From Nephrocerus scutellatus (lineage: Eukaryota; Arthropoda; Insecta; Diptera; Pipunculidae), in the NCBI GenBank assembly GCA_947095585.1, contig OX352763.1, forward strand, positions 118,926,787 to 118,990,786: a stretch of 64,000 bases of DNA, read 5' to 3'. Below the pieces are notes generated by a model, which saw only the letters and a program-made list of their open reading frames with translations, was not told where the DNA came from and ran no database searches. A program made the translations under genes and the position numbers. Shown here piece by piece: positions 36,660-46,369 of the stretch. Every line of letters begins with the position of its first letter. Positions within the stretch are counted from its first letter, which is position 1.

Positions 36660-38610
36660 TTCTCATGGAACCTACGCTTACTGGGTATCTCCTGATGGAG
36701 CCACTCGCAACCAGATAGACCACGTGTTGATAGACCGCCGCCACAACCCGAAACTGATGACGGTACGAACGTACCGAGGTGCCAAAGTCGACTCGGACCA
36801 CTATCTTGTTGGTGTAGCGCTCCGAACGCAAATTGCATCATCAAGAAAGACAGCATCCACGAATCAGATTCGAGTCAACACGGCTGCCCTTCGGAAAGAA
36901 GAGACCAGAAACAACTACGGTCAAGCGATAGGACTCGCCCTAAATGCAGGGAGAGTAAGTCATGGAGCTGAGATGTTGGGCGTAGAAGTGAAATGGACAC
37001 GCCTTAAGAACACTGTCATTAGTACTGCTGAGTCCATCTTAGGCACGGAAGTTCTACCAAAGAGTCCGCGGTATGACGCAATATACACAGCGTTGCAATG
37101 CAAGCAAAGACAAAGAGGGTAATCTGATCGCTCAGGAAGAGCACTTTCATGAATTGGAGGACCAACCAATAACCGAAGACCACACTATGCTGCGCCACCA
37201 AGCATTTATCTCTCTCTTGTAACTGGCGAAGAGGCATTCTGAGCCCCATACATAATCTGCAGCTTATCGTGGTAAAATGTTGTTAAGTACCGCGTATAAG
37301 ATTTTATCCTCTATCCTTTAATACATGATAGCCCCATACGCTAAAGGCGTCATTAGTCCATACCAGTGTGGCTTCATCCCAGGCAAATCAACAACTGATC
37401 AGATTTACACCCTTAGACAGTGGATGGAAAAATGTCTAGACTAGAGTTTTAAAACTCACTACACCATATTTTTATAGACTTTAAAGCCGCCTAAGATAGC
37501 ATAGCCACAGTAGAACTTTATAAAGCCATGAGAGAATTCGGCAACCCAAATAAACTGACAAGACTATGTAGGTTGACCATGACCAATGTTATAAGAGAAG
37601 TGTAAAAATATCCGGATCACTGGGAAGCCGATTCAACATCTATAACGGGCTCCGACAAGCGGATGGACTGGCCTGCGTCCTCTTCAACCTGGCGTTGGAC
37701 AAAGTCATCCGAGAATCTGACGTAACGGCGAGAGGAACAATCCTCTATAAGTCCATTCAGATTCTGGCTTACGCAGACGATATTAACATCGTTGGTAGAA
37801 ACCGAAGAGCTGTAAAGGAAGCTTTCATCCAGATAGAGCAGGCGGCACGAAATCTGGGGCTGCACATAAATGAGAGCAAAACAAAGAACATGGTGGCCAC
37901 GTCTTCGACAAGATCCAACATTGATCCCTCAATTCAGATAGTGGAGCGCGAATTTGAAGTATATTGCAATCCCTTAACTATCTCGGGTCAACTGTAGCAG
38001 CCGATAACAACATGGAACCAGAAATACGCGCACGGTTGCTTAAAGCCAACAAAGCCCTATAGTAGGCTTTGTTGGCTGGTTGTCAAGACTCTTCAAATCC
38101 AGGAACATAACCATAACATCCAAGCTGCTGATATATAAGACAATGGTCATACCAGTACTTACATATGGATCCGAGACTTGGGTGCTTAGTAAAAAGCATT
38201 CTGACCTCTTAGCCGCGTTCGAGAGAAAAGTCTTACGGAGAATTGTTGGCCCCGTATGTGAGGAAGGACGATTCCGGAGACTCTATAATGATGAGATCTA
38301 CGAGCGTTACCGCGATGTCGATATCGTGAAGAAAATTAAGCTCGGTAGGCTCCGGTGGGCAGGACAACTAGCTCGCATGAGCGAAGAGGATCCTGCTCGG
38401 AAAGTCCTTTGCGGTAGGATTTATGGAACACGACAGCGAGGCCGGCCAAGCCTACGCTGGAAGGATGGCGTAGACCAGGACGCCCAGAGTTTAGGGATGC
38501 AAAACTGGATGACATCGGCTCAAAATCGGGACCGGTGGAGAGACTTTTTGCCGGAGGCCAGGACTGGACCCCGGTTGTAGAGCCAAATATGATGATGATG
38601 ATGATGATGT
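36660..38610 (+). pseudogene. RTE retrotransposon, endonuclease C-terminus to 3' tail
   Basis: It starts inside the endonuclease ('SPDGATRNQIDHVLIDRRHN' and 'GAKVDSDHYLVGVALR'). A linker follows, then RT: 'YQCGFIPGKSTTDQIYTLRQ', 'IFIDFKAA', and 'LAYADDINIVGRNRRAVK' at 37.77 kb with YADD intact. The C-terminal 166-codon block (38080-38580) runs 'VLTYGSETWVLSKKHSDLL', 'KLGRLRWAGQLARM' and 'RGRPSLRWKDGVDQD', to the stop. It is followed by a GAT/ATG triplet run (38590-38609). Frameshifts occur near 37.2, 37.6 and 38.0 kb. This is the most complete copy of the subfamily also seen at 20.2, 28.2, 48.9 and 51.1 kb. Confidence 0.85.
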
Positions 38611-38744
38611 CAGTGGATTTAAATCTTCCGGAAGAATAAAAGAGCTGCTTTATTCTACATAAATAGAAACTGTACTACAGCTAGGTACGAAGATTGAAGA
38701 TGCAGCTCAGACGATTGCAATGTACTGCCTAAAAAAAAAAATTC

Positions 38745-39030
38745 ATTTTACAAACTTTTTACTTTTGCCCTGCTGCTTTTGATCGAATGCGCGAACATTA
38801 TGCCATGGATTTATAGGAAATTGAGTAGGCTTTAATACTACATTAGTCAAAAAAAATTCTTGAACAGAATATTTCGAGATAATCGCGTTTGAAAATACAA
38901 TTTAGAAAAAAAAAATGGTTTTTGGTTTTGACTACCTCCATGTTGGTAATGGTTCATCTTAAAGATTTAACTTTCTTTCCAAAAATACCAATAGTGACCT
39001 TGTAGCTAGAAGCGTTCAAAAGTTACAGGG
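38745..39030 (+). repeat. Dispersed repeat family C, copy 2
   Basis: It matches 985-1280: 'tttttacttttgccctgct', 'gagataatcgcgttt' and the following A-run and 'tttgac' landmarks. It lies just inside the right inverted repeat at 39.17 kb. Confidence 0.55.
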
Positions 39031-39179
39031 TGTGATGTGACCAACAGTACGTTGCTTCGCATTAAAACGCAACGCACACTGCACTGGGGGTGAAAATTGA
39101 CCCAGGCTATAAGATTTTTTTCTCAGAATTAATTTTAAGTATTTGCCACCTTAACTGATACACCCTGTATATGCAGTTG

Positions 39180-40420
39180 TAGGCAGACACAGAAGCTGAA
39201 TCGGCGACATGTAAATTGACAGCGAACATGTTATAATAACAACAATGGCTGGCAGGGTTCACACAGCAAGGCATTACAGTGACGGACGGACGGTGTGGCG
39301 GTTTCCGCGATTTTCCGTTAACACAAAAAGAAATTTCCGGACATGTGTTTTCGATGTTCACATTCGTCATGAGAGGCGCATTGCGCTCTCTTTTGCATAC
39401 AGATACTATGTATCTATGTGTGTGTGTGGGGGGAAAACGGGGAAATTAATGTTCATTTGACGTATTTAGTGCAATGCGCGGAGCGGAGCCAGCCTGTTCG
39501 GCTAATGATAGCCACTAACGTGAAATGTCCTATTTCATGTTCCCATAATAGACCCAGTAGTTCGACCGCGGAATGGAAAATGCAAAATGGCAACAGGTTG
39601 TCTACCAGGTGTGTTTTTTTCTAACCTAATACCTAACCACTACCTTCGGCGGCGGCGGCTTCTGCAACCCAACCGCGCGCCATACGCGATGATTATGCAA
39701 ACGAGCGTATCGAAGTTACGTACCATCAGCAAGAAGCTACCGTGGAACAAATAATTATTACGACGTTGCCTTACTAGGTACAATGGTTACTTCAAAGTCG
39801 TTGTTGTTTTTGTTTCTTCTTAGTCGGTCGTACCAGTTTTCCTCTATTTCTCATTCCAACGCCAACGTAAAGAAATTTCTATAAAGTCGCTTGCTGTGTG
39901 CTTCATTCAGTCAGTCAAGCATCACCGGGCTAATTGCGAGTATTCTTTCCCCCCCCAATGGCCAACGGAACGTGTGTAGCATTCATTCCATTCATCAATG
40001 GAAGTTCTGGAGTTTCACGTTCTGTGTACTTTGTTCTTTCTGTCCGCCCTGTGTGTGTGAGAGGTGTGAAGCACAAGGCAATCAAATATTTCAATTGTGG
40101 CACTTCCGAAAATGGCAACTTCCGTTTTTGTTGTTGCGAGTATTTCGGCGGCGGCCAATATAGGTGTTACTTCCAATATCCGCAGGAAAGAGCTTCCCTC
40201 TGTAGGAATATAGTGGCGATCAATTCAATCGAAGGCAACGAATGTAGGGCGGGTGGGTTCGTATAATCTACTCACCTACTAAGTGTAGGCTATAAGTAAA
40301 GACAGCACCTAGATGTCTTACGCATATGGCGCAATGCTATGTTCATAAATTTATTTTTTGTACAGTGGTGTCCCAAATGATGTTGCCACCCATATAATTT
40401 TAAAATTTTATTCGTTGCAG
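39180..40420. other. No gene seen; relatively GC-rich
   Basis: Open frames up to 110 codons (39934-40266, plus) are unrecognised. 'attcagtcagtc' at about 39906 resembles an insect initiator, but nothing downstream supports a gene. Confidence 0.35.
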
Positions 40421-40427
40421 ACTAGAT

Positions 40428-40760
40428 ATGGCCACCCGACTTACTTTGGAAGAGAGGAGCAAGGTCTAGCAGCTTGGATGGAAGTTTTTAGGTCAGCCTT
40501 AAAAGTAAGAAACAAATTTTGAGGAATGTTTTCATCCAAGCCGTTTAACTATCCGTCGACTGCATGAGAAATTTGTACGTTACCGGGTCTGTAACCAATG
40601 ACTGTGAAGGAAACAGTGGACGTCCAAGAAGTATTCGAAAGGAAGACAACATCAGAAATGTTCAAAGCATAACGATTACGAGTCCAAGAAAGTCAAGTAC
40701 GAGATTAGCTCTGGAAACCAGAATCGCGCGCACAAGTTTCTTAAGAATTCTACACCCGGA
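40428..40760 (+). pseudogene. IS630/Tc1-mariner transposase N-terminal fragment
   Basis: An ATG at 40428 opens 'MATRLTLEERSKV', then a stop. In other frames the HTH-like blocks follow: 'HPSRLTIRRLHEKF', 'GNSGRPRSIRKEDNIRNVQS' and 'SPRKSSTRLALETRIARTSF'. This matches the N-terminal domain of the same broad family as the relic at 49.8-50.8 kb. The DDE catalytic region is absent, and the fragment runs into retrotransposon ORF1-like sequence. Confidence 0.7.
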
Positions 40761-41029
40761 TAAAGGAGGAGGGTGTGAGTCCTATCCTCAGTCAATGTTA
40801 ATCCTAATCCAAGGTGGTGCAGCTTACGCCGATGGATGCTTGGATAAGAGGGAGCTTAGTCGCTAGTAAGCGAGCTGTCGACCTTCGGTTAAACCAGTCC
40901 TCCCATGACAAACCGAGCTCTGTCATGTGGGAGCTTATTTTTCGGATACTCGTGGGTGTCAAAATTGATTTGACCAAAAATATTTATGAGACCGATGCAT
41001 CTCAAACTGCATCAACCTCGTGGTTTACT

Positions 41030-41720
41030 GTAGGGCAGCCCATTGTAACACAAGAAGATGATGTGTGATGGGTCCAATACCTCGATCTGTTGTTGAGCAG
41101 CCGAAGTCTCCACTAAGTTTGGACGGTTTTTCAATGCATGCCACATCCATAACACGTGACTGTGTTAGATTTGACGATGTGGAATCTACAACCTCTGATT
41201 CTGACGCATCCACACTTGTCGAAGTCTGGAGCGTCATCTCGGAGAAATTTGGTTGTTCTTCCCATGGCAAAGCATTAGATGGACTACAGTTCCAGAAACA
41301 AAGCGGTGGATTTATGAAGCAAGCTAGTTCCTCAAAGGACGATTTATGAGCACCATTAGGGTGCTACAAGCGCATTTGCATCACGCTAAGGGTGAGTCCG
41401 CTATCCTCTACAGAAGATTCACTGATGAAAACATAACCCTTGGTCTCATCCAAGAACCATGGGTTATTAGCGGACAAATTAAAGGTCTACGGAATAAGGC
41501 AAGTAAGCTAATCTTTAAATGCGGGGAACCAGCGCAAACGTTAACTTTCTTCCAATTCCAGAATTCATGACGAAGGACCTGGTGACACTTCTAGTGGAGA
41601 TTCCGAGCGAGAGGAGATCAAATGTATGCTGCCTCAGCATACTTCCCCGGCGATGCCAATCTTTATTAGGAAGTCGGCCACTAGTTTCGCTATTAAGCGA
41701 ATAGAGGCTACTCAATTTAA
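41030..41720 (+). pseudogene. LOA-like retrotransposon ORF1 end and ORF2 start
   Basis: An open frame ending at 41349 (94 codons from 41065) is followed with overlap by ORF2 at 41346, through the sequence ATGA. ORF2 starts 'MSTIRVLQAHLHHAKGE', a non-LTR endonuclease N-terminus ('LGLIQEPWV'). It frameshifts near 41.52 kb into 'NFLPIPEFMTKDLVTLLVEI'. The same start, 'MSTIRVLQANLHF', occurs on the minus strand at 54.98 kb. The element is cut off at about 41.7 kb. Confidence 0.7.
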
Positions 41721-41724
41721 TCAA

Positions 41725-43030
41725 TCAAATCTGCATTTACAACTAAGGCTGGGATTGGAATACAACTAAAGCTCCAACAAAAAGATACCTTACATTGCCG
41801 ATTAAATACCAATAGGCACACAAGCCCACACTGAGGTACTTCATCGGCCCTTGGATTTTGCATTGCATTGTTGTGTTGTTTTGTTGGAAATGTTCTCATT
41901 TGCACTTCATATGGCTGCGCAATGTTCGATTATACGATAGTATCTATGCAACCCTGTACGTATCTAGGTAGTAGTATATGCTCGCTGCTTGGCTAATGGC
42001 TACATTGCAATTTATTTTTGAGTTCACGGAACTGCGCCTGCAAATGCGCAGCGTTCCACTAATTGAGCTCGCAAGCACAATTGTTTTTCGTTTTTTTTTT
42101 GTGTTCAGCGTAATCCGGCGGTGCGTGTTTGTGCGTACGTACGTACGTCGAGTCGAGTATGTATAGCTTCGATTGTTTGCAATTAAAATCACAATACGAC
42201 TACCTATGCTGTTCAATTTGCATTGAGGATTGGGCACTGAACACAAAAGGAACGGAAAAGTCCTCTCGGAGAAAATATTGCGTTGCGTTTTCTAACTACT
42301 CGCTCTGTGAGACTGTAAGACTGTAATAGATATTTTTTTCGCTTTTACCATCGGAAATTGCTTGGCGCAAAATTCTCACTCACATCGGTCATGTGTGCCG
42401 GGTCAGACGGATTTTAAATCGGATTTTCTATGATGCAGCTCGAGCTACTCGTACTTATGCTGTGGTTGTGCTGTTGCTTTAAAAACAGATTAATATGCGA
42501 TTTAACATAAATTCTCGAAGCACACACACACACACACACACACTCTGCCGCTGCCGAGAATATCAAGCACTAGGTCTGTTTTCTCTGGCTTAGTGGACTC
42601 GTAATGCTCACTCTGATGATCTTTTGATCCCCGTCTCTGTGATATATGCGCTTACCATTAATTACCATCGAGATCGACATTAGTTATGCCACATTTTATG
42701 AAAAGAGCACACATTTATTACACAGTGTACTACTTCGGATCCGTTTTATAGGATTTTGACTATCTGGCGGGGATGCTTCTGAACAGACTCGTAAACATTG
42801 TAATTACAATAATTATTGGTCGTCAACAGAGTGCTGCAGTTGAGGAGCGTCAACTTGTAGGATAGGGATGGATGGAACATCTTAAAAAGAAGCTTATTTC
42901 ATATGGAAACTGAAAGTATCTTAATTCTGAACATATCTATACAAATGGGTTAAGGTAAGTGTAGACGAGGTTAAATGGAAGTCGTAAATATCCGAGGTTT
43001 TCCAGGTTTTCCCTTTTTAAATTCTCTATA
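41725..43030. other. No gene seen; contains a CA microsatellite
   Basis: A (CA)n run of about 12 repeats lies at 42521-42543, and 'cgtacgtacgtacgtcgagt' lies near 42135. No supported coding sequence. Confidence 0.45.
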
Positions 43031-43034
43031 CAGT

Positions 43035-43200
43035 AGTTCCTCGATAATGTGGGCTCAACAGACAAAAACTCGGATGGGTCCATGGTCACCAGAGTGTTGC
43101 AGGCAACGAACATGCAGATGAACTAGCCAGGGCTGGTTAAGAACCTGCGTTCTTAGAACCGAAACCTTACTGTGGTATCAGTTGGGCTACCACCACATTA
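43035..43200 (+). pseudogene. RNase H domain fragment of a retrotransposon
   Basis: One plus-strand frame reads 'GWVHGHQSVAGNEHADELAR' followed by 'AG*EPAFLEPKPYCG'. This is the C-terminal RNase H block (H...N-x-x-A-D) seen also at 18.0 and 54.7 kb. There is an in-frame stop. No other domain is attached. Confidence 0.65.
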
Positions 43201-43554
43201 ACTTAATTGCTTATCTGATAACAAGACTTATATTTAGGGATGTAATTCGATTAATGTGTAGGTCGATGTTTCACCGCGTACCCAAAAAGAAGAATAGTGT
43301 TGGGCGCATTCGAATGATATAAGTCTCGAGATATCTCGAGATGGAAGTTTTTGTCCAAAATCATTCGAATGATTTCTTATTGCTGTTCTACCGAACTACC
43401 GTGAGCGAGATATGCGGCAGGAGACATATCTCACATGTGAGCGAAAAGAAAAAATAAGCAAGCAAATGATTTCTCGACATCTGTTTATCTGGTATTCGGT
43501 GTTCACTCGGACATTATGATTATGATTTTGCTACCGAGAACTCGATGCTCATAG

Positions 43555-44838
43555 GTTAGTTTAGGTTGAAGTGGCCGTCAGTCAAGACCGACGCACTTAG
43601 ACCATCAGGGTCCATTGTGATACCACAAGGATCTAAACAATCCCACGCCTACTCGTTGAACCAGTTGGAGCTTCGCAATAGACTATTAATGTCAATTTGG
43701 GTTAGATAGTTGAGATCATTGAAAAAGAACGCTCCCAAATGGAGCTTCCGACTATTCGAGAGGGCTTGGCTCGTACAAACTAGATGGAGAGTGGCTTCCT
43801 CCTCCTCCTCATCCATGCAGCTTCTGCAGAAATCGTTGGAAAAGACTCCCAGTCTTTCTGCATGCTTGCCTATAAGACAGTGTCCAGTTATGACACCTAT
43901 AATGGCACTAATGTGCAGTCTGTTTTGAGAGATCAAACACTTGGAGCGCTTCGAATCCAGCTTGGGCCAGATGTGCTTCGTTGTTATGCAAGTTGTACCG
44001 TTTGACTATCTATAATTAGTTTTTATTGTAGCATCCCGTTTAAAAATGAGTTTGCACGTAGCGATCGGCATGCCTAGTGAACCATATTCTGGCAATAGGG
44101 GTAGTGTGGTTCCATGTTTGGCGAGTTCATCAGCCATACAATTACCAGGAATGTCTCTATGCCCCGGCACCCAGCACAGGTGAATGTTGAACTGCTCCGC
44201 CATCTCCTCAAGAGACGATCGGCGGTTCCGGGCCAGTATTGAATTAGTGGAGACAGATTCCATGGACTTTAGCGCAGCCTGGCTATCCGAGAAAATGTGG
44301 ATATCCTTAACAGATATGACATTACTCTTTAGCCAAGACAAGACTTCCTTAATAGCCATGATTTCCGCCTGGAAAACACTACAGAGATCAGGAAGACGGA
44401 ACGAGAGACTTAGATTTAGTCTTTTTGAAAAGACACCTCCGTAGAAATGAATTCCTTCATTTTCCAAGTAGATATCTTCCTCCCAAGAAGACCTGGAAGG
44501 GATGGTAACCTGGAAGTTTTTGTTGAAGTGGAGCTGCGGAATTGTATAGTCTAAATTGACACGTGGAGTCCTGACTAAATTCAGGATAGAAGAGTGGTCG
44601 AAATCATTCACGGTCCACTGAGAGATTGATCTGAGGCGAGTAGCCGCGCTTGCAGCCAGTTGTCGGCCGAAGTTGTCGAGTGGAGCTAGGTTGAGCAGAA
44701 TGTCCAGTGCAGCAGCAGGAGTTGTACGAAGCGCTCCGCTCACACAAAGACAAGCTGATCTTTGGACTCTGCTTAGTTTGTCGCAATTGATCGCTTTATC
44801 TAATGCAGTCCACCAGGCAGCCACACCGTATAATCGAT
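43555..44838 (-). pseudogene. LOA/I-like retrotransposon 3' portion with RNase H
   Basis: A 272-codon open frame (44006-44824) encodes the linker 'SRVQRSACLCVSGALRTTPA' and RNase H: 'IHIFSDSQAALKSMESVS', then 'CWVPGHRDIPGNCMADELAK'. Compared with the 7.4-kb copy, the segment carrying the first catalytic Asp ('TDGSKT...') is deleted: here 'IHFYGGVFSKRLN' is continuous. The C-terminal zinc-knuckle-like block ('CRSCMDEEEEEATLHLVCTS') follows at 43.65-43.94 kb after a frameshift. The 3' end at about 43555 reads 'acctaaactaacct' on the minus strand. Truncated 5' of RNase H. Confidence 0.8.
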
Positions 44839-44944
44839 TATGAAATCATTCGAATGATTTTGCAACCGAGTACCTACTCGATGCATATAATCGGTTAGTT
44901 GAATGAATGCAATTTTAATGTGAAATGTTAATATCGGCCACATT

Positions 44945-45060
44945 TACAAACTGATTTTTATGAAATTTTCGGAGGATATTCGATGGTTGGGGGAGGTTAT
45001 AGGATATAGTACACCCCAACCACGCGTTGGTAAGTGGATGACTGGCGGCAGGGGCTTATG
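44945..45060 (+). repeat. Dispersed repeat family D, copy 3
   Basis: 'tgattttta', 'aaattttcggaggatat' and 'gaggttataggatatagtac' followed by 'acccc' match the tandem pair at 11330-11520. It lies between a LOA-like element and a mariner. Confidence 0.5.
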
Positions 45061-45166
45061 TGTACGGGTAGCGAAGCGAGAGTGGCTTGTTATTTCGTAT
45101 TTCATATCTCGAATACTGTTAGACATTTCACAATTCACACAATTAAATATATCAAATACAGACCCA

Positions 45167-46365
45167 CGAGGGTGGGTCAGTAAGTCCCTGAAAATAAACA
45201 CAAATTGTGTCGTCACCTTAAATTTATCATTCTTTTTTGTCAAGAATCATCTTAAAAAGAACGCACCCAAATTTTCAGACAGATCTGTCAAACAGTTTTG
45301 TTGTGGCAGCCATTTTATATAGACGCCTACGAGCATTTTGAGCTTGACTAATATTATGGAGACTCTTCACCATCGATTGGAGTCATTCACCACTGGTTTA
45401 CTCAATTTCGGTGCGGTCGTTCAAGCACAAGTGATGCCGAACGTTCTGGTCACCCAATTGAGGTCACTACCCCAGAAATGGTCGACAAAATCCATGGTTT
45501 GATAATAGACGATCGGCGAGTGAAAGTGCGCGAACTTGAAGAGGCCACAGGCATATCACATGGCTCAGTGATTTCGATTTTACATAAATATTTGGAAATG
45601 AAAAAGCTTTCCGCAAGATGGGTGCCGCGTTTGCTCACAATCGACAACAAACGTATACGTTTGACAACTACAAAGGTGTTTGGCGATGTTCCAGAAAAAT
45701 TCGAAAAATTCGTAACCATGGATGAAACCTGGATTCACCACAACACACCAGAAACCAAGGAACAGTAGAAACAATGGACTTATGCTGGTGAATCGAAGCC
45801 GAAGAAGGCCACAGTGGGTTTGTCAGCAAACAAAGTCATGGGGACAGTTTTTTTGGGATGCGCGGGGTGTTATTCACATCGATTACCTTGAAAAGGGTAA
45901 AACGATGACCGGCGCATATTACGCAGAGCTGCTAGATCAGTTCCAAGCCAATTTGAAGCAAAAACAGCCGCATTTGGCAAAGAGAAAAGTTATTTTTCAC
46001 CAGGACAACGCACCGGCGCACAAGTCCGCAGTCGCAATGGCAAAATTGCATAAGTTAGGCTACGAACTCCTCCCTTATCCAGCATATTCCACAGATTTAG
46101 CCCCCTGCGACTATTTCTTGTTTCCAAACATGAAGAAATGGCTTGGAGGTAAGAGATTTGGGTCGAATGAAGATGTCATCGCTGAAACAAACGCTTATTT
46201 TGAGGGGCTCGTGAAATCGTATTATTTCGAGGGCATCAAAAAATCGGAGAAACGTTGGATGAAGTGTATCGGGCTAAAAGGAGACTATGTTGAAAAATAA
46301 AATGTTTTTAAACCGAAAAGAGTGTTCCTTATTTCATTTTTCAGGGACTTATTGACCCACCCTCG
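45167..46365 (+). mobile_element. Nearly complete mariner element (1199 bp)
   Basis: 28-bp terminal inverted repeats at 45167-45194 and 46338-46365 agree at 27 of 28 positions (start 'cgagggtgggtca'). The right end is followed by TA. The left is preceded by CA, most simply a mutated TA target site. The length fits mariner, somewhat short because of an N-terminal deletion. Confidence 0.9.
45352..46300 (+). pseudogene. Mariner transposase, three lesions
   Basis: Mariner transposases cut and paste their own element through a DD34D catalytic core. Here the coding sequence starts mid-helix at 'YGDSSPS', so the N-terminus is deleted. It continues through 'TTPEMVDKIHGL' and 'VSI/ILH'-type HTH text to the first catalytic Asp in 'VTMDETWIH'. 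There is an in-frame TAG at 45766-45768 in place of the codon after 'PETKEQ'. A run of seven T at 45848-45854 carries one base too many and shifts the frame at 'VFWD'. After that it is open to the stop: 'FHQDNAPAH' (second Asp), 'DLAPCDYFLFP' (third Asp), 'LKGDYVEK' at the end. All three catalytic Asp are present but the protein cannot be made whole. Confidence 0.9.
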
Positions 46366-46369
46366 TATC

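Larger units (their letters stand above)
36158..39169. mobile_element. ~3.0-kb interval bounded by TACAGGGTGTA inverted repeats
   Basis: 'tacagggtgtaccagttta' at 36158 and, on the other strand, 'tacagggtgtatcagttaa' ending at 39169 form inverted ends. Weaker similarity continues inward ('gtcaaacacttaaa' versus 'ggcaaatacttaaa'). Each is flanked by TA. This is what a Tc1/mariner-type element with a TA duplication looks like. Its interior is occupied by an RTE copy and repeat family C, and I see no transposase. It could also be two unrelated insertions. Confidence 0.4.
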
